This document shows, one piece after another, positions 1 through 5,178 of a DNA stretch of 5,184 nt. Origin of the DNA: an uncultured Campylobacter sp. (GTDB lineage: Bacteria > Campylobacterota > Campylobacteria > Campylobacterales > Campylobacteraceae); assembly GCA_937875715.1 (NCBI GenBank), contig CALEHZ010000138.1:1-5184 (forward strand), in the 5' to 3' direction. The notes under the pieces were generated by a model. The model was given only the letters and a program-made list of their open reading frames with translations, had not been told where the DNA came from and made no database searches. The position numbers and the translations under genes were made by a program. The stretch's first letter is position 1; each line of letters starts with the position of its first letter.

Positions 1-210
1 TTTGAAGTATCACAAAAAGGCGTGGTAATTCCGCCAGAAAAAATTGGAAAAATTTACGATAAATATGCTAGGTTTGATAGCACAAATGGTGGCTTTGGCA
101 TCGGTCTAAGCTTGGTAAAATCATACTGCGATGAGCTAAAATATAAAATCTATTGTTCAAGTAGCGAGGAACAAACTAAATTTATAGTGAAATTTGGCCC
201 AATTTTATAA
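1..210 (+). CDS. Sensor histidine kinase, C-terminal end of the ATPase domain (partial, 5' end outside window)
   Basis: The frame is open from base 1 and ends at TAA 208-210, giving the last 69 residues of a protein. The stretch GGFGIGLSLV is a clear G2 box of a HATPase_c domain. It is preceded by IYDKYARFD, an F-box-like segment typical of campylobacterial two-component kinases, and followed by the usual closing beta strands (KYKIYCSSS, TKFIVKF). By family, the protein would autophosphorylate a histidine in an upstream DHp domain and pass the phosphate to a response regulator, normally from the inner membrane. None of those upstream parts are visible, so the signal and partner cannot be named. 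The G1 position reads VSQKGVVIPP, not the usual DxGxGIP, so the adenine-contacting Asp seems absent; divergent G1 boxes may be normal in this branch. The gene ends 19 bases before a terminator-like hairpin, so it is probably last in its operon. Confidence 0.85.
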   Translation, partial: FEVSQKGVVIPPEKIGKIYDKYARFDSTNGGFGIGLSLVKSYCDELKYKIYCSSSEEQTKFIVKFGPIL

Positions 211-229
211 AATTCATTTTGTTGCAGTT

Positions 230-267
230 AAAATTCATAAAATTCAGCTTTGAATTTTATGAATTTT
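230..267 (+). terminator. AT-rich hairpin after the kinase gene
   Basis: Two perfectly complementary 17-nt arms (230-246 and 251-267) enclose a 4-nt loop GCTT, and the right arm runs into a T tract (264-269). This has the form of an intrinsic terminator for the kinase transcript and, being nearly symmetrical, could work on either strand. The arms are made of the AAAATTCA/TGAATTTT words that recur in every intergenic region of the window. The stem has only four G-C pairs, so termination strength is inferred, not shown. Confidence 0.6.
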
Positions 268-328
268 TTAAAGAAATATATTGTGAATTTTTTGCTCTTT
301 TAAAGCCAAAATAATACGCAAATTTTGC

Positions 329-334
329 TATAAT
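329..334 (+). promoter_or_regulatory. moaC promoter, extended -10 box
   Basis: A consensus TATAAT preceded by TG (TTGCTATAAT) lies just upstream of moaC. No convincing -35 is seen, which is usual for Campylobacter vegetative promoters. Only seven bases separate the box from the ATG at 342, so transcription should start at or within about one base of the start codon. Confidence 0.65.
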
Positions 335-341
335 TTTGCTT

Positions 342-851
342 ATGAAACTAACACATGTAAATGAAAATAACAATCCAAGAATGGTAAATGTCGGCGATAA
401 AAGCATTACAGAACGCACAGCTATCGCAAGTGGGCAAATAAAAATGAGCAAAACTGCCTTCGGTATTGCGATATCAGGGCAGGGCAAAAAAGGTCCTGTT
501 GAGCAAACGGCGGTGATTTCAGCGATAATGGGTGCTAAAAAGACTAGCGAGATTATCGCTATGGCACATCCAATTTTGATTAACGGCGTTGATATCAATG
601 TTGTGCCTTTGGCTGATTTGCCAGGATTTAGAGTTGAGGCGATGGTAAAAACTAGCGGCAAAACAGGCGTGGAAATGGAAGCACTTACCGCCGTTAGCGT
701 GGGGCTTTTGAATCTTTATGATATGTTAAAAGCAGCTGATAAAAGTATGGAAATCAGCGACATTCATCTTGATTTTAAAAGCGGCGGCAAAAGTGGCGAT
801 TTTAAGCGAGCTGATTTTGAAAATACTGATTTTAAAGGTAGTAAAGCGTGA
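342..851 (+). CDS. moaC: Cyclic pyranopterin monophosphate synthase MoaC
   Basis: MoaC acts with the radical-SAM enzyme MoaA in the first stage of molybdenum cofactor synthesis: it converts the 3',8-cyclised GTP intermediate to cyclic pyranopterin monophosphate in the cytosol. The 169-residue product is collinear with E. coli MoaC. Conserved residues include K50 in the KKGPV loop, H76 in MAHPI, D127 and K130 in LYDMLKA, plus the signature GKTGVEMEALTAVSV (106-120) and GGKSGDF (148-154). The usual Cys before the HP is Ala here. ATG 342 was chosen because it matches the family N-terminus (KLTHVNENNNPRMV); a TTG at 336 is also in frame but would overlap the promoter. No Shine-Dalgarno is present. 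The protein carries about 15 extra residues after KSGDF with a repeating DF pattern. Its TGA overlaps the next gene, suggesting translational coupling. Confidence 0.95.
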   Translation: MKLTHVNENNNPRMVNVGDKSITERTAIASGQIKMSKTAFGIAISGQGKKGPVEQTAVISAIMGAKKTSEIIAMAHPILINGVDINVVPLADLPGFRVEAMVKTSGKTGVEMEALTAVSVGLLNLYDMLKAADKSMEISDIHLDFKSGGKSGDFKRADFENTDFKGSKA

Positions 852-1102
852 GTTGCTTGGTTTTTGGCAAGACTGAGCCTGAAATTTCTTATCCTTGCGT
901 TTGGGAGTATTGTGTTTTTGTGCCCTTAAATACTGATATTAAGGCGCTTTTAGCTAAGGTTTTAAAAGGCGAATATAAGCTAAATGAAAGCCGTAAAAAC
1001 GCAAAATATCAAAGCTATAAAATAAATATTTTAGTTGCAAGCGAAAATGAAAGGCTTGAGCTTTTTAAAAAATTCAAAGAGCTTTGCGCCTTTGTGCTGT
1101 GA
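848..1102 (+). CDS. DUF493 (YbeD-like) family small protein
   Basis: This 84-residue protein begins with GTG at 848, which shares the GTGA with the moaC stop codon; this 4-bp overlap decides the start and implies coupled translation. The sequence pattern (EISYPCVWEYCVFVP, then NAKYQSYKINILVASENERLELFKKFKE) matches the compact alpha-beta DUF493/UPF0250 fold, related to the ACT-like regulatory domains, and the length is typical. The family has no firmly assigned biochemical role in this group. A moaC-DUF493 gene order is, from memory, also found in C. jejuni (Cj0252-Cj0253), which supports the assignment but does not show a role in cofactor synthesis. The product has no signal peptide or membrane segment and should be cytosolic. 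Confidence 0.8.
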   Translation: MSCLVFGKTEPEISYPCVWEYCVFVPLNTDIKALLAKVLKGEYKLNESRKNAKYQSYKINILVASENERLELFKKFKELCAFVL

Positions 1103-1144
1103 ATTTTAGGGCTTTTAGAACACTGCGCCAAGTGAATTTTATAA

Positions 1145-1166
1145 ACTGAATTTTATAAAATTCAGT
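1145..1166 (+). terminator. 22-nt perfect palindrome after the moaC operon
   Basis: A perfect palindrome (core CTGAATTTTATAAAATTCAG at 1146-1165, plus one A-T pair outside) lies 43 bases after the DUF493 stop. The same 22 bases recur exactly at 3652-3673. Because it is palindromic it could form a hairpin on either strand and act as a bidirectional terminator, but here it is followed by A-rich, not T-rich, DNA on the + strand. A protein-binding site is the alternative reading. Confidence 0.45.
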
Positions 1167-1278
1167 ATTTAAAAAAAATTTAAGCTTGAAAATTTTAAGT
1201 AAATATTACCAAAAGTAACATTTTTTAAAAAATTCAAAAAAATTCGCATAAAAATTTCTATGATTTAAAAATTTTGGG

Positions 1279-1305
1279 CACAATTCTTAAAAATATCAAA
1301 AGGAG
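1279..1305 (+). promoter_or_regulatory. gltA promoter (-10 candidate) and ribosome binding site
   Basis: The best -10 candidate is CACAAT at 1279-1284, in the context GGGCACAATTCTT; TATGAT at 1259-1264 is an alternative. A strong Shine-Dalgarno AGGAG (1301-1305) sits five bases before the ATG of gltA. The upstream 70 bases are rich in periodic A/T tracts, as is usual for campylobacterial promoters. Confidence 0.45.
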
Positions 1306-1310
1306 TAAAA

Positions 1311-2593
1311 ATGCCAAACACAATGACTATGACAGACAATCGCAGTGGCAAAAGCTGGGAATTTCCTATTTTAGAAGGTAGCAAGGGTCCAGCTGTTGTA
1401 GACATCGCTAATTTTTATAAAGAAACTGGAATGTTTACGCTAGACCAAGGCTACACAAGCACAGCAAGCTGTAAAAGCGAAATCACCTTCATTGATGGTG
1501 AAAAAGGCGAGCTTATGCATCGTGGCTATGACATAGCTTGGCTAGCAGAAAACAAAAAGTTTTTGGATGTGGCGTATTTATTGCTTTATAAAAAATTGCC
1601 TTCAAAAGATGAATTAGAGCACTTTCGCCTTGATTTGAAACAAAGAAGTTATATAAATGAAAAAATGCTAAAACTCTTTGATGCTCTGCCTGATAAATCT
1701 CATCCTATGGCAGCTCTTCAAGCTACTGTAGCTACGATGAGTGCGTATTATAAGCGTGATATGAACATGGATGATATGCAAGATTATATGGAGCTTGCAA
1801 ATCGCTTGGTGGCAAAAATACCTACAATAATTGCCTTTTATTATCGTCATGTGCGTGGTTTTCCACAAATTTATCCAGATTTAGATCGTGGATTTGTGGA
1901 GAATTTTTTGTATATGCTTAGAGCATTTCCACACAATAAAGTGGATTTAAAGCCAATTGAGGTAAAAGCGCTTGAAGCGGTGCTGCTACTTCACGCTGAT
2001 CACGAACAAAACGCAAGCACCTCAGTCGTGCGCTCAGTAGGCAGCACTCACGCTCATCCGTATGCGTGTATAGCAGCTGGAATCGGCGCACTTTGGGGGC
2101 ATGCTCACGGCGGTGCTAATGAAGGCGTTATTCGTCAATTAGAAATGATCGGCACACCTGAAAATGTCGATAAATACATCGCAAAAGCTAAGGATAAAAA
2201 CGATCCATTTAGGCTAATGGGCTTTGGACACAGAGTTTATAAAAACTTTGATCCACGCGCAAAGGTGCTAAGCAAACTAAGAGATCAGCTAATCGATGAA
2301 ATCGGCATAGACACAAACCTCATAAAAGTAGCAAAACGCATAGAAGAAATCGCTTTAAATGATGATTATTTCGTAAGCCGAAAGCTTTATCCAAATGTGG
2401 ATTTTAACTCTGGGCTTATTTTAAAGGCTTTAGGAATTCCAAATGAGATGTTTGCAGCAATTTTTGTGATGGGTAGATGGGGCGTGTGCCAGGCTGGTGC
2501 GCTCAGTGGATAGAACAAAAAGAAAATACGCCTGTTAAAATCACTCGCCCAAGGCAGCTTTATACTGGTGCTATTCACAGCGAACATAACTAA
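1311..2593 (+). pseudogene. gltA: Citrate synthase (type II), frameshifted near the 3' end
   Basis: Citrate synthase condenses acetyl-CoA with oxaloacetate at the entry of the TCA cycle. Residues 1-389 are well conserved and align with E. coli GltA at a constant +2 offset: H228 and H231 (LHADHEQN), catalytic H266 (GHAHGGANE), H307 and R316 (FGHRVYKNFDPRA), catalytic D364 (PNVDFNSG) and R389 (VMGR). After R389 the frame yields 11 unrelated residues and stops at TAG 2511-2513. The true C-terminus (GWCAQWIEQKENT, then ITRPRQLYTGAIHSEHN) continues in another frame to TAA 2591-2593. Removing one of two near-identical adjacent 8-mers (2469-2476 and 2477-2484) restores one frame of 424 codons, close to the 427 of E. 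coli. The 400-residue product would lack the RPRQLYTG arginine that reaches the active site of the partner subunit. The cause may be a real mutation or an assembly error. Confidence 0.9.
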
Positions 2594-2602
2594 ATTTTTT
2601 AC

Positions 2603-2729
2603 TTGGCTTGGCTTGCTTTTGGCTGCGGTGGCTTTTAATGAACTATATGTTCTATTTTTAAGCCGCCGCAACGAAAATCATCACGCAATCTTTGAGTCTT
2701 TATTTAGCAGCCACTACTGCAAAGATTTT
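2603..2729 (+). repeat. Structured intergenic repeat, copy A
   Basis: This stretch, starting 10 bases after the gltA reading ends, is homologous to 4997-5132. Its heart is an 11-bp stem, TGCGGTGGCTT (2624-2634) with AAGCCGCCGCA (2660-2670), containing one G-U pair. The apical part holds a 27-nt block (2632-2658) identical in both copies, including GAAC-TATAT-GTTC, which can form a second small stem. Outside the stem, TTTT/AAAA and TTGC/GCAA (2613-2616 with 2685-2688) extend the pairing. It is much richer in GC than the flanks. Reading frames through it exist on both strands, but differences between copies are mostly amino-acid-changing and one frame carries a stop in one copy only, so I treat it as non-coding. 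It could be a REP/MITE-like element or a structured RNA. Confidence 0.75.
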
Positions 2730-2777
2730 ACTTTTGCCCCCGAATTTTCTGATTTTTTATTCTTTGAATTTTATAAA

Positions 2778-2803
2778 CTTTGAATTTTTTAAAAAATTCA
2801 AAG
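2778..2803 (+). terminator. 26-nt perfect palindrome between repeat A and the next promoter
   Basis: CTTTGAATTTTTT (2778-2790) is followed directly by its exact reverse complement (2791-2803). It could form a terminator hairpin for the gltA transcript on the + strand, or be an operator, since it ends 12 bases upstream of the -10 box at 2815. The sequence alone does not decide between these. Confidence 0.45.
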
Positions 2804-2814
2804 ATTTGAAATGC

Positions 2815-2846
2815 TATAATTTTAAGATACTTTTAATTTAAAGGAG
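2815..2846 (+). promoter_or_regulatory. Promoter (TATAAT) and RBS of the mosaic ORF
   Basis: An extended -10 box (ATGCTATAAT, with TATAAT at 2815-2820) is followed by a short leader and a strong AGGAG at 2842-2846, five bases before ATG 2852. These are the best matching expression signals in the window, which argues that the odd ORF downstream is, or recently was, expressed. Confidence 0.65.
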
Positions 2847-2851
2847 AAAAA

Positions 2852-3625
2852 ATGGACACAATTACTGATACTAAACCTACTTGGCTTAAAGAAAGTAGCT
2901 CAGGCACTAGTGCGTATTATGGTACCAAGGGGCTAGCAAATCAAGTTTCTGCCGTAACAATCGGTGTTACTGATGGAGCGCAGCAAAGCGCCATAGGAAT
3001 TTTAAAAACCTTAAAAGAAAAAGCTATTCAAGCAGCCACTGATACTAGCACAGAAGTAGATAGAGCCGCCATCCAAAAAGAAATAGATCAACTAATTGAT
3101 CAAATAGATGAGGACGCACTTTTAACCTTTAATGGCAAATTTTTAAATAATGGTGCAAGAAGCCTTGCTGCTGATGAAAACATAAATGATAATCTCGCAA
3201 TGCAAAAAGATATAGGCGCAGAGCCTAATAACAATGTGATAAAGTGGCAGTCTTTTGATATAATAGAAGGCGAAAAGGTAATATTTGACAATAACAACTA
3301 TCTTAACATAGTAAATGCGAATGTCGGCATAAAAACTGGCAGCATAGATGGCATTGCGAAAAATTCACAAATCGCACCTACTATTGATGGAATAGTTAAT
3401 GGAGCAGACAATTTCTCATCACTTAGTGGTGATTTTATAGGAAATTATGCTGATGGCAATGGCGGCGCGATATATTATGCAAACTCAGGCGTTATAATAG
3501 ATGATAAAATCCAGCCAGAGCAAACTATTGCGTGGTTTGGCATAGCGCAAAATTATAATTCTAAAGTTAGCTCAGCTTTTTTAAATCTAGTTGCTTTAGA
3601 AAATTCAAGCGATTTTGTGCTTTGA
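2852..3625 (+). CDS. Mosaic protein: flagellin-like segment fused to haemagglutinin/Pmp-like fragments
   Basis: The 257-residue product has no single family I recognise. Residues about 29-103 (AIGILKTLKEKAIQAATD, then AAIQKEIDQLIDQID, then LLTFNGKFL) resemble the N-terminal D1 helices of flagellin. Residues about 126-165 (NNVIKWQSFDIIEGEKVIFD, NNYLNIVN) resemble the start of a filamentous-haemagglutinin TPS secretion domain, in which NVINWQSFNI is typical. Residues about 188-213 (GDFIGNYADGNGGAIY) resemble a Pmp/autotransporter repeat. The flagellin D0 termini, a Sec signal peptide, the rest of the TPS domain and any beta-barrel are absent, so neither a filament role nor normal export is expected. 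Start is fixed by AGGAG five bases upstream. It may be a fused remnant of several genes or a genuine new protein. Assignments rest on remembered family patterns; the flagellin-like part is the firmest. Confidence 0.6.
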   Translation: MDTITDTKPTWLKESSSGTSAYYGTKGLANQVSAVTIGVTDGAQQSAIGILKTLKEKAIQAATDTSTEVDRAAIQKEIDQLIDQIDEDALLTFNGKFLNNGARSLAADENINDNLAMQKDIGAEPNNNVIKWQSFDIIEGEKVIFDNNNYLNIVNANVGIKTGSIDGIAKNSQIAPTIDGIVNGADNFSSLSGDFIGNYADGNGGAIYYANSGVIIDDKIQPEQTIAWFGIAQNYNSKVSSAFLNLVALENSSDFVL

Positions 3626-3642
3626 ATTTTCTAAAATTTGGC

Positions 3643-3682
3643 AAAATTTATACTGAATTTTATAAAATTCAGTATAAATTTT
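3643..3682 (+). terminator. 40-nt perfect palindrome after the mosaic ORF
   Basis: Bases 3643-3662 are the exact reverse complement of 3663-3682, making a 40-nt perfect palindrome 17 bases after the mosaic ORF stop. Its central 22 bases equal the palindrome at 1145-1166. On the + strand it is followed by TTATTTT-like T-rich sequence, consistent with an intrinsic terminator; in DNA it could also extrude as a cruciform. The stem is almost all A-T with two G-C pairs. Confidence 0.6.
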
Positions 3683-3770
3683 ATTTTGAATTTTATAAAA
3701 TTTAGCTGGTTTTAGAAAATTCAAAACTTTAAAAAATTCAAGTTAAAAAATTCACATTTTTAAAAAATTC
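3683..3770. repeat. Cluster of AAATTC/GAATTT words upstream of rarA
   Basis: Between the 40-nt palindrome and the rarA ribosome site the DNA is built largely from AAAAAATTCA or its complement: TTGAATTTTATAAAATTT, GAAAATTCAAAA, then three A6-TTCA words spaced by about 15-20 bases. No -10 box of good quality was found here, so the rarA promoter is not assigned. All these words match RAATTY. Confidence 0.5.
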
Positions 3771-3781
3771 AAAGGCTAAAA

Positions 3782-4966
3782 ATGGATCTTGCCACTCGCT
3801 TTCGTCCAAGTAAAATCGCTGATATGCTCGGTCAAAAGGACATTGTAGAAGTTTTTAAAAAATTCATACAAAATGCCAAAGTGCCTCACAGCCTATTTTT
3901 TGGCACGCCAGGATGTGGCAAAACCACGCTTGCTAAAATCATAGCCGCCGAGCTAAAAACTGAATTTTTTAGCTTTGATGCTGCCAACTTTAAGCTAGAG
4001 AGCTTACGCCAAGCAATAGCTCAAAACAGCCTTTTTGTGCCGCTTATTTTCATAGATGAGTTTCACCGCCTTTCACGCACGCAGCAAGAAGCGCTGCTAA
4101 TTCCGGTTGAAGAAGGCGCTTGCTTGCTTTTTGGTGCCACGACTGAAAATCCAAAGTTTAGCATTTCAAGTGGACTTCGTTCTCGCATGATGATTTTTGA
4201 GTTTAAGCCACTTTTAGATGATGATTTAAGCGAACTTTTAGAAAGAGTAAAGGCGCAAATCGGCTTTGAAATCAGCCCTGATGCAAGGGAGTATTTGCTT
4301 CGCAGCAGCAATGGCGATGCACGCTCACTGCTTAATTTGCTTGATTTTGCGCTTAGCGTTTGCCCACAAATCACGCTTAAGACCTTAAAAACACTTCGCC
4401 CAACTTTTACAAGCGAGGGCGTAAGCAGTGCTGATACTCACTATGACATCATTTCAGCCTTTATAAAAAGCCTTAGGGGAAGCGACACGGACGCTGGACT
4501 TTATTATTTAGCACGTCTTTTAGCAGCTGGCGAAGAGCCTGCATTTTTAGCTAGGCGCATGGTGATACTAGCTAGCGAAGACATCGGCAACGCTAATCCA
4601 AACGCCCTAAATATCGCCGTTTCAGCGATGATGGCAGTAAGTAAAATCGGCATGCCAGAAGCTAGAATAATTCTAGCGCAATGCGTAATTTATCTAGCAA
4701 ATTGCCCTAAATCAAATGCTGCTTATTTGGCAATTGATAAGGCATTAGAGGCGGTAAAAAGCTCGTCATCGCAAAAAATTCCAGCCCATATCGTAAATAG
4801 CAGCGATGAAATCGGCTCTTATCTTTATCCACACGACTTTGGCGGCTGGTGTGCGCAGCAGTATTTGCCTGATAGCTTAAAAGACGCAAAATTCTATGAG
4901 AGCAAGCTAATCGGCTTTGAAAAAACCCTAAATGAATGGAGCGAAAAAATTAAGGGTGAGTTTTGA
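3782..4966 (+). CDS. rarA: Replication-associated recombination protein A (RarA/MgsA), AAA+ ATPase
   Basis: RarA (also MgsA) is a cytosolic AAA+ ATPase of the clamp-loader superfamily that acts at stalled or gapped replication forks and interacts with single-strand binding protein. The 394-residue protein shows Walker A GTPGCGKTT (41-49), Walker B IFIDEFHR (89-96), sensor 1 GATTEN (118-123), a candidate arginine finger in LRSRM (R133/R135), and sensor 2 GDAR (178-181). The RarA-specific C-terminal part follows: YDIISAFIKSLRGSDTDAGL (221-240), ASEDIGNANPNAL (264-276), YLANCPKSNAAY (304-315) and YLYPHDFGGWCAQQYLP (347-363), the tetramerisation region. E. coli RarA is about 50 residues longer, mainly from an N-terminal extension and short loops; this compact form lacks none of the key motifs. 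ATG 3782 fits the family start (LATRFRP) and has AAAGG at 3771-3775. The gene stands alone between AT-rich intergenic regions. Confidence 0.95.
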   Translation: MDLATRFRPSKIADMLGQKDIVEVFKKFIQNAKVPHSLFFGTPGCGKTTLAKIIAAELKTEFFSFDAANFKLESLRQAIAQNSLFVPLIFIDEFHRLSRTQQEALLIPVEEGACLLFGATTENPKFSISSGLRSRMMIFEFKPLLDDDLSELLERVKAQIGFEISPDAREYLLRSSNGDARSLLNLLDFALSVCPQITLKTLKTLRPTFTSEGVSSADTHYDIISAFIKSLRGSDTDAGLYYLARLLAAGEEPAFLARRMVILASEDIGNANPNALNIAVSAMMAVSKIGMPEARIILAQCVIYLANCPKSNAAYLAIDKALEAVKSSSSQKIPAHIVNSSDEIGSYLYPHDFGGWCAQQYLPDSLKDAKFYESKLIGFEKTLNEWSEKIKGEF

Positions 4967-4996
4967 TTTTGAATTTTCTAAAATTTTCTAAAAAAG

Positions 4997-5132
4997 TGGC
5001 TGGCTCAGCTTGCGAGTGCCTTTCACTGCGGCGACTTTTAATGAACTATATGTTCTATTTTCAAGCCGCCGCAGCGAAATTCATCTCGCAATCTTGGAGC
5101 CTTTTATTTCAACTGCCGCTACCGCGAATTTT
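4997..5132 (+). repeat. Structured intergenic repeat, copy B
   Basis: This second copy of the element at 2603-2729 begins about 30 bases after the rarA stop. It folds more fully than copy A: GGCTC/GAGCC (5002-5006 with 5097-5101), TTGCGAG/CTCGCAA (5010-5016 with 5085-5091), a 17-position stem with two A-C mismatches (5021-5037 with 5063-5079), and the apical GAAC/GTTC. The 27-nt apical block at 5035-5061 is identical to copy A, while the flanks differ mainly by single substitutions. A short length difference exists in the left arm, where copy B has extra bases. Both copies lie on the same strand relative to, and just downstream of, a protein gene. No transposase, target duplication or att-like site was recognised. 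Confidence 0.75.
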
Positions 5133-5149
5133 CTAAACTGCAGCGAAAC

Positions 5150-5178
5150 TGAATTTTCTGAAAAATTCAGAAAATTCA
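5150..5178 (+). terminator. Hairpin near the window end
   Basis: TGAATTTTCTGAA (5150-5162) and TTCAGAAAATTCA (5166-5178) are exact complements with a 3-nt AAA loop. It is made of the same GAATTTT words as the other intergenic hairpins. It may terminate the rarA transcript or one from beyond the window; it has only a short T run after it (CTTT at the window end). Confidence 0.4.

Noticed and set aside
336..341. TTG at 336 as the moaC start
   Set aside because: It would place the start codon overlapping the region just after TATAAT, before the likely transcription start, and the family N-terminus fits ATG 342.
257..661. Minus-strand 134-codon frame opposite moaC
   Set aside because: It is antisense to a well-conserved MoaC and has no family resemblance or RBS.
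2475..2500. Programmed -1 frameshifting to make full-length GltA
   Set aside because: There is no X-XXY-YYZ slippery heptamer and no obvious downstream stimulator; a -1 shift would also insert three extra residues in a conserved segment, whereas removing 8 bp restores a clean alignment.
2387..2671. Minus-strand frame (94 codons) over the end of gltA and repeat A, with a parallel RRL-NRTYSSLK frame in copy B
   Set aside because: Copy differences are mostly non-synonymous, the frame runs antisense through conserved gltA codons, and no start signals are visible.
2568..2783. A 71-codon frame (GTG start) across repeat copy A, with a similar open frame through copy B sharing FNELYVLF-SRR
   Set aside because: It starts inside the gltA C-terminus, has no ribosome site, and the substitutions between the two copies in this frame are mostly amino-acid-changing; the shared peptide follows from the shared non-coding repeat.
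2594..2851. A CRISPR array or tRNA in the gltA to mosaic-ORF gap
   Set aside because: No regularly spaced direct repeats and no cloverleaf or CCA-type acceptor were seen; the inverted-repeat element and the AT palindrome account for the structure.
4063..4374. Minus-strand 103-codon frame opposite rarA
   Set aside because: It is serine-rich low-complexity translation of the antisense of a conserved AAA+ domain, a typical shadow.
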